DNA from: Aquirufa aurantiipilula
GTDB taxonomy: Bacteria > Bacteroidota > Bacteroidia > Cytophagales > Spirosomataceae
Assembly (NCBI RefSeq): GCF_019923745.1
Contig: NZ_JAANOG010000004.1
Location: 287,154 to 351,153 of the forward strand
DNA length: 64,000 nucleotides
Direction of reading: 5' to 3'
The position numbers were made by a program, and so were the translations under genes. This document shows positions 36,362 through 45,590 of this stretch, piece by piece. Positions within the stretch are counted from its first letter, which is position 1; each line of letters starts with the position of its first letter. The notes beneath the pieces were generated by a model that was not told where the DNA came from, ran no database searches, and was given only the letters and a program-made list of their open reading frames with translations.

Positions 36362-37027
36362 ATGAAAGGGCCAAGATTGTTCTTGTTGCTGTACGGAATT
36401 GCCGCCTTCCTGGATGTCATTGTCCCTATGCTCTTTCCATCCTTTTCCCAAGTTCGATATCTGGCTAAACCGGCCCTAATGTTGTTATTGATGGCCTATG
36501 TTTTTGTTTCGAAAGATGTAGAACGTAAACCAACCATCTTGTTAGCATTGTTTTTTGCTTGGTTAGGAGATGTATTTTTGATGATTCCGGGTAGTAATCC
36601 ATTATTTTTTCAATTGGGATTGGGTGGTTTTTTAATCATGCAATGGTTATATATTGATATGTTTAAAAAGCAGATCAATAAAGTGTTAAGTCCGGTTAAT
36701 GGTATGACAATCGTCGTGGCTATTTATGTGCTGGGATTATTGAGTCTTCTATTGCCTCAAATGAACTTGGCATTGGCAATTCCTGTTATTGTCTATGCCA
36801 TTAGTTTAGGAACAATGCTTTGGTTTGCCTCACAAAGGAAATCCAGTGTTTCTCTCTGGAATTATCAATGTATATTGGGAGGTGCCGTATTATTTGTTTT
36901 ATCTGACAGCTTATTGGCTATAAACAAGTTTTATTATTCATTTCCAGGGAATTCCTTTTGGGTAATGTCCACTTATATTCTAGCCCAATTGTTACTCACG
37001 CAAGGTTTGGTTAAATTGCGTTCTTAA
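36362..37027 (+). CDS. lysoplasmalogenase-like YhhN-family membrane protein
   Basis: The 221-residue protein has about eight membrane spans and the YhhN-family features: LAKPALMLLLMAYVF in the first third, LFFAWLGDVFLMIPG with the conserved Asp, and GAVLFVLSDSLLAINKF with another conserved Asp near the end. Characterised members (TMEM86, and bacterial YhhN homologues) cleave the vinyl-ether bond of lysoplasmalogens, or act on related ether lipids. Whether this organism makes such lipids cannot be seen here. It is 5 bp after the GT2 gene and 15 bp before the FAD/Fe-S dehydrogenase, likely in one transcript. Confidence 0.82.
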   Translation: MKGPRLFLLLYGIAAFLDVIVPMLFPSFSQVRYLAKPALMLLLMAYVFVSKDVERKPTILLALFFAWLGDVFLMIPGSNPLFFQLGLGGFLIMQWLYIDMFKKQINKVLSPVNGMTIVVAIYVLGLLSLLLPQMNLALAIPVIVYAISLGTMLWFASQRKSSVSLWNYQCILGGAVLFVLSDSLLAINKFYYSFPGNSFWVMSTYILAQLLLTQGLVKLRS

Positions 37028-37042
37028 TTAGATATTTATTTC

Positions 37043-39967
37043 ATGCTTTCAACTGTTGAAACAACACCAGTCTTAGCGGAATTGGCTGAGAAAATTCAAG
37101 GATCTTTGTACACGGATACTGTTATGCGAACTCTGTATGCTACAGATGCTTCCGCATACCGTGAAATGCCTTTGGGGGTTGTTATTCCAGAAACACAGCA
37201 AGATTTAGAAACAATCATCCGATTTGCAGATCAGCATGCTTTGCCTTTGATTCCACGAACAGCCGGTACTTCTTTAGCTGGACAAGTAGTAGGGAAGGCC
37301 CTGATTGTGGATGTGTCTAAGTTTTTTAATCGAATTTTGGAGGTCAATCAAGAAGAATCCTATGTTTGGGTTGAACCAGGTGTAGTTCGTGATGTGTTGA
37401 ATGTCGAGCTAAAAAAATACGGTTTATTTTTCGGTCCAGAGACCTCTACAGCTAATCGTGCCATGATTGGTGGTATGTTGGGAAATAATTCTTGCGGCTC
37501 TAATTCAGTGGTTTATGGGTCAACCCGGGACCATGTTTTGGAAGTGGAGGGATTTTTGTCTGATGGAACCTTAGTCAACTTTAGTGCTGAAAATCCTTTT
37601 GAAACGCTTAGAGGTTTGAAAGCTGGTACCCGATTGCATACCATCTATTCCCGCACCTTAGAAGCTCTTTCAGATTCTAAAAGACAGCAGGAAATACAAG
37701 ATCAGTTCCCCAAACCGAGTATACATCGTAGAAATACGGGTTACGCGGTGGATATGTTGTTGAATACCGATGCATTTGATTCTAGTAAAGCTCCTTTTAA
37801 CTTTTGTGCTTTGTTGGCCGGTTCAGAAGGTACACTTTGTTTTGCTACTAAAATAAAATTGCATGTCGATAAGCTTCCTCCTGCTCATTTGGGATTAGTT
37901 TGTGCCCATTTTAATACCATTGATGAAGCTTTACGGGCTAATTTAATTGCTTTGAAATTTAATCCATCGGCTTCTGAATTGATGGATCACTATATTTTGG
38001 AATGTACTAAAGCCAATCCAGAACAAAGACAAAATCGCTTTTTTGTAGAAGGAGATCCTGGTGCTATTTTGGTCGTGGAACTTCGTTCAGAGGATCCCAA
38101 TGACTTAGCTTTTCAAGCTAAAGAAGTTGAAAAAGCGATGTTGGCAGAGAATTTAGGATATCATTTCCCTTACGTTACAGGTGAGGATGTGAAAAAGGTT
38201 TGGAATTTAAGAAAAGCTGGCTTGGGTTTATTGTCTAATCTACCCGGTGATGAAAAAGCAGTAGCGGTTATCGAAGATACTGCCGTGGATGTGAATGATT
38301 TGCCAGCTTTTATAGCGGAATTCAACGAGATACTTTCAGAAAATAATCTGTACTGCGTGCATTATGCTCATGCAGGATCAGGGGAGTTGCATTTAAGGCC
38401 AATCATCAATTTAAAGACAAAGGAGGGACATAAAATGTTCCGACATATTGCGGAAGAAATAGCCAGATTGGTTAAGAAATACCACGGTTCTTTATCAGGG
38501 GAACATGGTGACGGTCGACTTAGAGGTGAGTTTATCCCTTGGATGGTCGGGGAGTCCAATTACCAATTAATGCGTGAATTAAAGTCTTGGTGGGATCCCA
38601 AAGGTATATTTAACCCTAATAAAATTGTGGATACGCCTCCTATGGATAGCTTTTTGCGTTATGAGGCAGGTCAAATAACCCCCGAATTTAAAACAGCTTT
38701 CCGTTACCAAGATCAAGATGTTTTGCAGCATGCAGAACAATGCAATGGCTCAGGAGATTGTCGTAAAACACCCGTTTCTGGTGGTACCATGTGTCCAACT
38801 TTTATGGCAACGCGCAATGAAAAGGAAACGACACGCGCTAGAGCCAACATTCTTCGTGAATTTTTAACTCGTTCTCCTCAAGAAAATCGATTCGCACATG
38901 AAGAGATCAAAGAGGTGATGGATTTGTGTTTGGCTTGCAAAGGTTGTAAATCAGAATGTCCTTCCAATGTGGATGTGGCTAAATTGAAAATGGAGTTTTT
39001 ATACCAATATCAAAAGGAAAAGGGATTACCTATTCGGAGTTGGTTGGTAGGACATTTCTCTAGCATTTCTTCAATAGCATCTAAAATACCGTTTGCGTAC
39101 AACCTTGTAATGGGTACACCGTTTTTACGTCGAATGGCCAATCGAATTGTTGGTTTTCATCCGGACCGCACGATGCCATTGTTGGCCAATCAAACATTGA
39201 AAGCTTGGTTAAGAAATCGACCAAGTATTTCATCAAGTAAAGCTGTGTTTTTGTTTGTGGATGAGTTTACCAATTTTAATGATGCTGAAGTAGGGAGAAA
39301 GGCGGTTTTACTTTTGGAAGCATTGGGCTATGAGGTTAGAACCTTAGATCATCCCATCTCTGGTAGATCATTTTTATCCAAAGGGATGCTGGATGAAGCG
39401 AAGGAATTAGCTCAGAAAAATGTGGAATTGTGGAGTGATTTGGTGAGTTCAGACGTACCATTAGTCGGAATTGAACCCTCTGCATTATTAACGTTTAGAG
39501 ATGAATATCCTGATTTAGTATCTGAAGCTTGGGTAGATCGTGCAAAGAAATTGGCTAAAAACGCACTTTTGTTAGAGGAATTTATTGCCAAAGAATTAGA
39601 AGCTAAGCGGATTTCTGCCAATCAGTTTACCCAAGAAAAGCGCTTAATAAAACTGCATGGGCATTGCCAACAAAAATCCATTAGCTCTTTAGTGCCAGCC
39701 AAAAAAGCTTTATCATTGCCAGCTAATTATGAAGTTCAATTAATTCCTTCTGGATGTTGTGGAATGGCGGGTTCTTTTGGATATGAAAAAGAACATTATG
39801 ATTTGTCGATGCAAATTGGTGAACTAGTGTTGTTTCCTACCGTTCGAGCGCAGGCGGCAGAGGTAATCATAGCAGCGTCAGGGACAAGTTGTCGACACCA
39901 GATTCACGACGGTACGCAACGCGAAGCGAAGCATACCGCCGAAATCTTATTTGAGGCTTTGGTTTAG
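37043..39967 (+). CDS. FAD-linked oxidase/4Fe-4S fusion dehydrogenase (YdiJ/GlcD-GlcF type)
   Basis: The 974-residue protein joins a GlcD-like flavoprotein to a GlcF-like iron-sulfur half. The FAD_binding_4 domain has LIPRTAGTSLAGQVVG and GMLGNNSCGSNSVVYGSTRD; the oxidase C-terminal domain includes YCVHYAHAGSGELHLRPIIN and HGDGRLRGEFIPWM. The Fe-S part has two cysteine groups (CNGSGDCRKTPVSGGTMCP; CLACKGCKSECP) and a CCG-type motif (SGCCGMAGSFGYE). The family oxidises D-2-hydroxyacids such as D-lactate or D-2-hydroxyglutarate and passes electrons to the respiratory chain; the substrate here is undetermined. It ends 8 bp from the convergent NagB-PIG-L gene. Confidence 0.92.
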   Translation: MLSTVETTPVLAELAEKIQGSLYTDTVMRTLYATDASAYREMPLGVVIPETQQDLETIIRFADQHALPLIPRTAGTSLAGQVVGKALIVDVSKFFNRILEVNQEESYVWVEPGVVRDVLNVELKKYGLFFGPETSTANRAMIGGMLGNNSCGSNSVVYGSTRDHVLEVEGFLSDGTLVNFSAENPFETLRGLKAGTRLHTIYSRTLEALSDSKRQQEIQDQFPKPSIHRRNTGYAVDMLLNTDAFDSSKAPFNFCALLAGSEGTLCFATKIKLHVDKLPPAHLGLVCAHFNTIDEALRANLIALKFNPSASELMDHYILECTKANPEQRQNRFFVEGDPGAILVVELRSEDPNDLAFQAKEVEKAMLAENLGYHFPYVTGEDVKKVWNLRKAGLGLLSNLPGDEKAVAVIEDTAVDVNDLPAFIAEFNEILSENNLYCVHYAHAGSGELHLRPIINLKTKEGHKMFRHIAEEIARLVKKYHGSLSGEHGDGRLRGEFIPWMVGESNYQLMRELKSWWDPKGIFNPNKIVDTPPMDSFLRYEAGQITPEFKTAFRYQDQDVLQHAEQCNGSGDCRKTPVSGGTMCPTFMATRNEKETTRARANILREFLTRSPQENRFAHEEIKEVMDLCLACKGCKSECPSNVDVAKLKMEFLYQYQKEKGLPIRSWLVGHFSSISSIASKIPFAYNLVMGTPFLRRMANRIVGFHPDRTMPLLANQTLKAWLRNRPSISSSKAVFLFVDEFTNFNDAEVGRKAVLLLEALGYEVRTLDHPISGRSFLSKGMLDEAKELAQKNVELWSDLVSSDVPLVGIEPSALLTFRDEYPDLVSEAWVDRAKKLAKNALLLEEFIAKELEAKRISANQFTQEKRLIKLHGHCQQKSISSLVPAKKALSLPANYEVQLIPSGCCGMAGSFGYEKEHYDLSMQIGELVLFPTVRAQAAEVIIAASGTSCRHQIHDGTQREAKHTAEILFEALV

Positions 39968-39975
39968 AGGTTTTT

Positions 39976-41877
39976 TTAAAATCTCCAGCGAACGAATGCC
40001 TCCATGGCTTCGTACTCTGCTAATCCTAATCTATTGTATATGCTTGCCGTTCCACGGTTACGCTCTTCGGCTCTTTGCCAGAATTCGCGAGAGTCATCTC
40101 CTTGGAATACCACACCATCTTTTTGGGATTGGTGTTTGAAGATACCCATACGCTTTTGGAAAACTTGATCGGGCGACATCGGTACGGCCATTTCAATTTG
40201 ATCAATATCCCATTCTGCCCAAGCTCCTTTGTAAAGCCACACCCAACAGTTTTTCATGTACTCGCGGTGCTTTAATCGTTGAACAGCCTCTAGAATGGCA
40301 TCCAAACAAACCTTATGTGTTCCATGCGGGTCAGCCAAATCACCTGCTGCATAGATTTGGTGAGGTTGGATTTCCTCAATCAAATTCATGATAATTTGTA
40401 CATCTTCTTCACCAATCGGATTTTTACGAACAGTCCCTGTTTCATAAAATGGCATTTCTAAGAAATGGGTATTTTCTTTTTTAATACCTACGAATCGACA
40501 AGTGTTTTTTGCTTCTCCTTTACGGATTAATCCTTTGATTTCTCTTACTGAAGGAATATCAATTTCTGAATCGCGTTTGCTTTTTAAGAATTTGACAGCC
40601 TCTTTGTATATTTTATTGGCTTTAGGATTCGAGTTTTCAAATTTCTCATTAAAATCCACCACAAATTCAGCAAAACGAAGTGCTTCATCATCCGCTACGG
40701 CAATGTTACCCGTTGTTTGATAGGCCACATGCACATCATGTCCCTGATCATGTAAACGCTGGAAAGTACCGCCCATGGAGATGATATCGTCATCAGGGTG
40801 CGGACTGAATATGATCACTTTCTTTTTGGCAGGAAAAGCTCTTTCAGGGCGGTGAGTGTCATCCGCATTGGGTTTTCCTCCTGGCCATCCTGTGATGGTA
40901 TGTTGTAAGTAATTAAATACTTCAATATTGATGTCATAGGCTTGTCCATAAAGCGATAGCAATTCGGAAAGACCATGTTCATTGTAATCTTTACTAGTTA
41001 ATTTTAAAACAGGCTTATCCAATTGAAGGGCCAAATGGGTCACAGCCTTTTTAATCATTTTTCGATCCCAAGTAACAGAATCTACCACCCAGGGAGTTTT
41101 GATTCGGGTTAATGCGGCTGCAGCTGTTTCATCCAAGATGAAAGTAGCATTGTTGTGTTGTTGTAAATACGAAGCTGGAATATCTGAAGTGACAGGACCT
41201 TCTACCGCCCGAGCCACACTCTCCGCTTTATGTTCACCCCAAGCTAATAAAATCACCCGCTTTGCGTGCATGATTTTATCAATACCCATGGTAATGGCTT
41301 TCTTATGCACTTTCTCTAGACCTCCAAAATCAATAGCGGCATCAATTTTAGTGCTAATGTCTAGGGTCATTAATCGCGTTTTGGAATTGATTAAAGAACC
41401 TGGTTCGTTGAAACCAATATGACCATTTCGTCCAATTCCCAATAATTGAAAGTCCAAACCACCTAGTTTTTCAATTTTTTCATCATAATCCCGACAAAAT
41501 TCTGGAATTTTTTCAATGGAAAGAGTTCCATCTGGGATATTGATGTTATTCAAGGCGATATCCACATGGTCAAACAATTGTTCTTTCATGAAGCGAACAT
41601 AACTTTGAATAGCATCCGGCTGCATGGGATAATATTCATCCAAGTTAAAAGTGATTACATTTTTAAAACTTAATCCTTCTTCTTTGTGCATTCGGATTAA
41701 TTCTTGATACACTTTTTTGGGCGAAGATCCAGTTGCTAATCCTAAAACTGCCGGTTTTTTTTCTTTGGCTCTTTCACGAATCAATGAAGCAATTTCCTGT
41801 GCAACGGCTTTAGAAGCTTGCTCGGAATCTGAATAAATACGAGTAGGTACTCTTTCAAAACTAATGGCCTGTTCCAT
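39976..41877 (-). CDS. nagB-like: glucosamine-6-phosphate deaminase fused to PIG-L deacetylase
   Basis: The 633-residue protein is a two-domain fusion. Residues about 1-270 are NagB: LGLATGSSPKKVYQEL, FNLDEYYP (77-84), LLGIGRNGHIGFNEPG (145-160). Residues about 350-633 are a PIG-L/LmbE domain with the zinc motif SPHPDDD (358-364) and a later DPHGTHK. NagB turns glucosamine-6-P into fructose-6-P and ammonia; PIG-L enzymes remove N-acetyl groups from GlcNAc conjugates. One chain could therefore do deacetylation and deamination, but this is inferred. Such fusions occur in Bacteroidota. It follows a small XRE regulator by 10 bp. Confidence 0.93.
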   Translation of the reverse strand: MEQAISFERVPTRIYSDSEQASKAVAQEIASLIRERAKEKKPAVLGLATGSSPKKVYQELIRMHKEEGLSFKNVITFNLDEYYPMQPDAIQSYVRFMKEQLFDHVDIALNNINIPDGTLSIEKIPEFCRDYDEKIEKLGGLDFQLLGIGRNGHIGFNEPGSLINSKTRLMTLDISTKIDAAIDFGGLEKVHKKAITMGIDKIMHAKRVILLAWGEHKAESVARAVEGPVTSDIPASYLQQHNNATFILDETAAAALTRIKTPWVVDSVTWDRKMIKKAVTHLALQLDKPVLKLTSKDYNEHGLSELLSLYGQAYDINIEVFNYLQHTITGWPGGKPNADDTHRPERAFPAKKKVIIFSPHPDDDIISMGGTFQRLHDQGHDVHVAYQTTGNIAVADDEALRFAEFVVDFNEKFENSNPKANKIYKEAVKFLKSKRDSEIDIPSVREIKGLIRKGEAKNTCRFVGIKKENTHFLEMPFYETGTVRKNPIGEEDVQIIMNLIEEIQPHQIYAAGDLADPHGTHKVCLDAILEAVQRLKHREYMKNCWVWLYKGAWAEWDIDQIEMAVPMSPDQVFQKRMGIFKHQSQKDGVVFQGDDSREFWQRAEERNRGTASIYNRLGLAEYEAMEAFVRWRF

Positions 41878-41887
41878 GGTTAAAAAA

Positions 41888-42094
41888 TTAAGGTTTAGAG
41901 GCTATGACGATTAAATCTAGTTCCAGTATATCAAACAATCGGAGTATGGTTTTGATGGCGGGATTTCCTTTTCCTAATTCAATGGAATGAATGGTTTTAA
42001 TGGCAACACCGCTTTTTTCGCTCAATTCATCTTGATTTAGTCGAAGTGCGCTTCTTTTTTCTCGGATGATTTCGCCAAAAATTTTCAAGTCCAT
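41888..42094 (-). CDS. small XRE-family HTH regulator (HipB/y4mF-like)
   Basis: The 68-residue protein is one Cro/CI-type HTH: FGEIIREKRSALRLNQDELS, EKSGVAIKTIHSIELGKGNP, then TILRLFDILELDLIVIA. This pattern is that of HipB/y4mF-like antitoxin regulators, but there is no hipA kinase gene beside it. I set the start at ATG 42094; a longer frame upstream runs through the promoter region and is not coding. It lies 10 bp before the NagB-PIG-L gene, so it is likely cotranscribed and may control that operon. A perfect 7-bp inverted repeat (42152-42169) upstream is a natural operator candidate. Confidence 0.8.
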   Translation of the reverse strand: MDLKIFGEIIREKRSALRLNQDELSEKSGVAIKTIHSIELGKGNPAIKTILRLFDILELDLIVIASKP

Positions 42095-42151
42095 CGGTTT
42101 TCCTCTTGATTGTGATGTAAAAGTAGTACAAAAAATCAAAATAAAAATTAA

Positions 42152-42169
42152 TCGGTAATATGTTACCGA
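42152..42169. promoter_or_regulatory. candidate operator for the XRE regulator
   Basis: TCGGTAA (42152-42158) and TTACCGA (42163-42169) form a perfect 7-bp inverted repeat around TATG, the size expected for a Cro/CI-type dimer site. It is about 58 bp upstream of the XRE start in the divergent region with the TonB receptor gene. A 14-bp AT palindrome (TATTTTTAAAAATA, 42172-42185) lies beside it. Confidence 0.5.
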
Positions 42170-42245
42170 ATTATTTTTAAAAATACGAATCATTGGTTTT
42201 TTGCAGATTATCAGTTTTTGAAACTTTATTATCACATTGTAGGTT

Positions 42246-42253
42246 TATCTTTG
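42246..42253 (+). promoter_or_regulatory. -7 box of the TonB receptor promoter
   Basis: TATCTTTG matches TAnnTTTG exactly, 39 bp before the receptor ATG. The nearest upstream TTTG (42217-42220) is 25 bp away, slightly longer than usual. Confidence 0.5.
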
Positions 42254-42292
42254 TGTCAATCATTACACCCAAGTGTTCAATAATCTAATTCA

Positions 42293-44668
42293 ATGAAATT
42301 TCGACATCTCATTATTATCATATTTAGTCTGTTTTACAGTACTTTATATGCACAAAAAGCTACTTTAAGCGGATATATCAAAGACAGTTCCAATGGAGAA
42401 GGTTTGATTGGAGCCAATGTTTACGTCAAGGAACTTAAAGTTGGAAATCAGAGTAATACCTATGGTTTTTACAGTTTAACTCTTGCTCCTGGAGAGTATA
42501 CCTTAGTCTTTTCTTATACAGGTTATGAACGTGTAGAGAGGAAAATTCAATTTTCTAGTCAGTCACAGCAATTCTCTGTGGAGTTAAAACCTGCTGATAG
42601 TGAATTGGCTGAGGTTCGAGTAACGGCCAAGGCTGTTGATGAAAACGTCAAAAGTATTGAAATGTCTGTCAATAAAATTGATATCAAAACCATTAAACGA
42701 ATCCCGGCTTTATTAGGAGAAGTAGATTTAGTGCGAGCTATTCAGTTGTTGCCCGGGGTAAGTACCGTTGGTGAAGGAGCCTCAGGGTTCAATGTACGAG
42801 GAGGAGGGGTTGATCAGAATTTAGTCTTAATGGATGATGCCCCGGTTTACAATTCATCTCACTTATTTGGTTTTTTCTCCGTTTTTAATCCAGATGCAGT
42901 AAAGGATGTTAAATTATTTAAAGGAGGTATTCCAGCCCAGTATGGAGGTCGAGTTTCGTCGATTTTGGACGTGAAAATGAAAGAAGGAAATACGAAAAAA
43001 TTAGAAGTTAACGGTGGAATAGGAGTTATTTTCTCTCGATTATCCATCGAAGCCCCTTTAATTAAGGATAAAGCTTCTTTTATCGTAGCTGCAAGAAGAT
43101 CATATATTGATATTTTGGCAAAGCCATTTTTAACTGGTAATAATGCCAATGCACAATTTAATTTTTACGATTTAACAGCCAAAGTCAATTATAACATCAA
43201 CTCGAAGAACACGGTGTTTTTATCTGGTTATTTTGGTCGCGATGTTTTTGGAACAGGATTTGGCTTTAACTGGGGTAATGGTACTTTATCAGCAAGATGG
43301 AATCACGTGTTTTCCAATAAATTGTTTTTAAATGCGACCAGTTTTTACAGTAATTATGATTATTTATTGGATTCTGATTTAGAAAATAAAAGACCCAACG
43401 ATTCCTTTCGTTGGACTTCCAACATTGTTAATTTAAGTTTTAAGCCAGATTTTACCTATTATATTACACCTGATAATACCCTGACTTTTGGTGGTCAAAT
43501 TCTTTCCTATGAATTTAAACCAGGTCAAGCGGTAGCCTCATCCATTGGAGAGAAGAGAGAATTTGGTCAAGCTAATAAAAGGGGATTAGAAGCCTCATTT
43601 TATGTGGGGAATGAATTGAAGTTTTCTCCACATTTTTCAGCACAATATGGTTTACGTTATTCCCATTATGATTATCAAAGTCTAGATGGGGAATATTATA
43701 ATCGTATTGCTGTTCCTATGTCGGCACAAAATCCTTCTGGATATGTATTACAGATCAATAAAGTAAATCCTGATCAGGTTATAGCGTCTTATGGAAATTT
43801 TGAGCCCCGATTGGCTTTGAATTGGACATTGAATGAAGCCTCATCAGTGAAAGCTAGCTTCAATCGCTTGTCTCAATATGTTCATTTGATGTCAAACACA
43901 GCTGCGTCTACACCTTTGGATGTATGGACAAGTTCTACAAATAATATCAAACCTCAAATTGCGGATCAAGTCGCCTTGGGTTTTTTTAAGAATTATGGAG
44001 AAAGTGGTAATGATTATGAGGCATCTGTTGAAGTCTATTATAAAAAGATGCAAAATCAAATTGATTATGCAGACCGAGCCAATTTGTTTTTAAATCCTTA
44101 TTTTGAAAAGGACTTATTGTTTGGGGATGGTCGTGCCTATGGTTTGGAAGTCTTTGTGAAAAAGAATGTAGGCAAACTTACAGGATGGGTGAGTTATACA
44201 TTAGCTAGGACGGAGCGAAAAATTGATGGTATCAATAATAATGAATGGTATACGAGTCGATACGATAGAACGCATACTTTAAATTTAATAGGACAATATG
44301 CCTTAAATGAAAAGTGGTCATTTGGCGCCAATTTTGCCTACATTACGGGAGTTCCTTATTCTATTCCAGTACAAAAATATGTTTACGAAGGGATAGCCTA
44401 TCCGCAAACAATACCGGGTACTCGAGGCAATATCCGTGTACCGGATTACCATCGTTTGGATATTTCTGCCACCAAGAAAAATAAGAAAGGTTTATTTGGA
44501 AAAGGCAGCTCAGAATGGGTGTTCTCTGTGTATAATTTATACAATAGAAAAAATCCTTTTTCTGTTTATACTCGTCCAAACGAAACTAATTCAGCACAAA
44601 CTGAAGCTGTTCAATTATCGATTATTGGGTCATTCGTTCCAGCAGTAACTTATAATTTCTCGTTCTAA
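42293..44668 (+). CDS. TonB-dependent receptor with carboxypeptidase-like N-domain
   Basis: The 791-residue protein has a signal peptide (to about residue 20, YAQ), a carboxypeptidase-regulatory-like beta-sandwich (LSGYIKDSSNGEGLIGANVY), and a plug domain: GEVDLVRAIQLLPGVSTVGE, FNVRGGGVDQNLVLMDDAPV, PAQYGGRVSSILDVKMKEG. A barrel follows that ends in a Phe-terminated strand (FVPAVTYNFSF). It belongs to the receptor group that pairs with DUF4249 lipoproteins, and the DUF4249 gene indeed starts 1 bp after its stop. The ligand is unknown. The XRE regulator gene is divergent upstream, which may or may not control it. Confidence 0.94.
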   Translation: MKFRHLIIIIFSLFYSTLYAQKATLSGYIKDSSNGEGLIGANVYVKELKVGNQSNTYGFYSLTLAPGEYTLVFSYTGYERVERKIQFSSQSQQFSVELKPADSELAEVRVTAKAVDENVKSIEMSVNKIDIKTIKRIPALLGEVDLVRAIQLLPGVSTVGEGASGFNVRGGGVDQNLVLMDDAPVYNSSHLFGFFSVFNPDAVKDVKLFKGGIPAQYGGRVSSILDVKMKEGNTKKLEVNGGIGVIFSRLSIEAPLIKDKASFIVAARRSYIDILAKPFLTGNNANAQFNFYDLTAKVNYNINSKNTVFLSGYFGRDVFGTGFGFNWGNGTLSARWNHVFSNKLFLNATSFYSNYDYLLDSDLENKRPNDSFRWTSNIVNLSFKPDFTYYITPDNTLTFGGQILSYEFKPGQAVASSIGEKREFGQANKRGLEASFYVGNELKFSPHFSAQYGLRYSHYDYQSLDGEYYNRIAVPMSAQNPSGYVLQINKVNPDQVIASYGNFEPRLALNWTLNEASSVKASFNRLSQYVHLMSNTAASTPLDVWTSSTNNIKPQIADQVALGFFKNYGESGNDYEASVEVYYKKMQNQIDYADRANLFLNPYFEKDLLFGDGRAYGLEVFVKKNVGKLTGWVSYTLARTERKIDGINNNEWYTSRYDRTHTLNLIGQYALNEKWSFGANFAYITGVPYSIPVQKYVYEGIAYPQTIPGTRGNIRVPDYHRLDISATKKNKKGLFGKGSSEWVFSVYNLYNRKNPFSVYTRPNETNSAQTEAVQLSIIGSFVPAVTYNFSF

Positions 44669-44669
44669 C

Positions 44670-45590
44670 ATGAAAATCAAAGCTATTTATATCTTAAGTA
44701 TTCTTCTCACGGTAGCCTTAAGCTCATGTGAAGATATTGTACAGTTGGAAAGTCCAAAATCCAATAATTTTTTAGTAGTTGAGGCTACTCTGACCAATTT
44801 GCCAGGTCCGCAGAAAATCATGCTGACAAAATCACAAGCCTATTTTGATAATTCAGCGGTACCTAAAATAAGTGGTGCAGAAGTCAAAGTCCGTGATAAT
44901 ATGGGCCAAGAATATGTATTTGTAGAGCAAAAAGATCAGGCAGGTACTTATGTTTGGCAACCTAAAACCTCGACCGAAGTATTGGGAAAAATGGGTATGA
45001 CCTATCAATTATCAATCAATTGGTCCAATGAACAATTTACGGCCTCCGCAACCATGAGGAGAGTACCTACTATAGATTCCTTACTGTATCAGTTTGATGA
45101 GGCTTCGGGTCGCCAAAGAGGGGATGATAAACCCAAAGAAGGATATGATGCGCAATTTTTCGCCAAGGATTTTTTAGGCTTAGGTGATTGCTATCGAGTA
45201 AAAACATATAAAAATGGTAAGCTGTTTAATGATCCTTCCAGCATTTCAGTGATTTATGATGGGGCCTTTCAGCAAGGGGCAGCATCAGATGGTTTAACTT
45301 TTAATTTACCAATTCGTCGATCGATTTCCCCCGAATTGTATTTGGAGAATGATTTAATCAAAGTGGAATTGTATTCCATCTCTCAAGATCAATTCAATTT
45401 TTATTCTCAAGCTCGATTGGAATTAAATAATGCGGGATTGTTTTCAAGACCAGCAGCTAATATTCCTACCAATATTCAGAACTTGAATATGAATTCCGCT
45501 ATACAAGGAGCTGGTTGGTTTGGTGTATCTGCTGTCAGTATATTTGAAACTAAAGTGGATCCTAAATTAGCCAGAAAAGGCCTGAAGTAA
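44670..45590 (+). CDS. DUF4249 outer-membrane lipoprotein
   Basis: The 306-residue protein has a lipoprotein signal peptide ending at Cys20 (LSSC), then CEDIVQLESPKSNNFLVVEA, the typical DUF4249 opening, followed by a beta-rich domain (GAEVKVRDNMGQEYVF; MTYQLSINW) and a second half with DCYRVKTYKNGKLFND. DUF4249 proteins are thought to be the surface partner of a TonB receptor, in a role like SusD, although this is inferred from gene pairing. It starts 1 bp after the receptor gene. Its stop codon abuts the stop of convergent porT with no space for a terminator. Confidence 0.88.
   Translation: MKIKAIYILSILLTVALSSCEDIVQLESPKSNNFLVVEATLTNLPGPQKIMLTKSQAYFDNSAVPKISGAEVKVRDNMGQEYVFVEQKDQAGTYVWQPKTSTEVLGKMGMTYQLSINWSNEQFTASATMRRVPTIDSLLYQFDEASGRQRGDDKPKEGYDAQFFAKDFLGLGDCYRVKTYKNGKLFNDPSSISVIYDGAFQQGAASDGLTFNLPIRRSISPELYLENDLIKVELYSISQDQFNFYSQARLELNNAGLFSRPAANIPTNIQNLNMNSAIQGAGWFGVSAVSIFETKVDPKLARKGLK

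Noticed and set aside
41099..41422. 107-codon open frame on the plus strand inside the NagB-PIG-L gene
   Set aside because: It is antisense to the well-conserved NagB domain and its translation has no recognisable features; it is a shadow of the real gene.
41888..42094. HipBA-type toxin-antitoxin pair
   Set aside because: Only the HipB-like HTH is present; the next gene is a NagB-PIG-L enzyme and the other neighbour a TonB receptor, so there is no toxin partner.
42859..43149. 96-codon minus-strand frame inside the TonB receptor gene
   Set aside because: It is antisense to the conserved plug domain and carries no recognisable domain.
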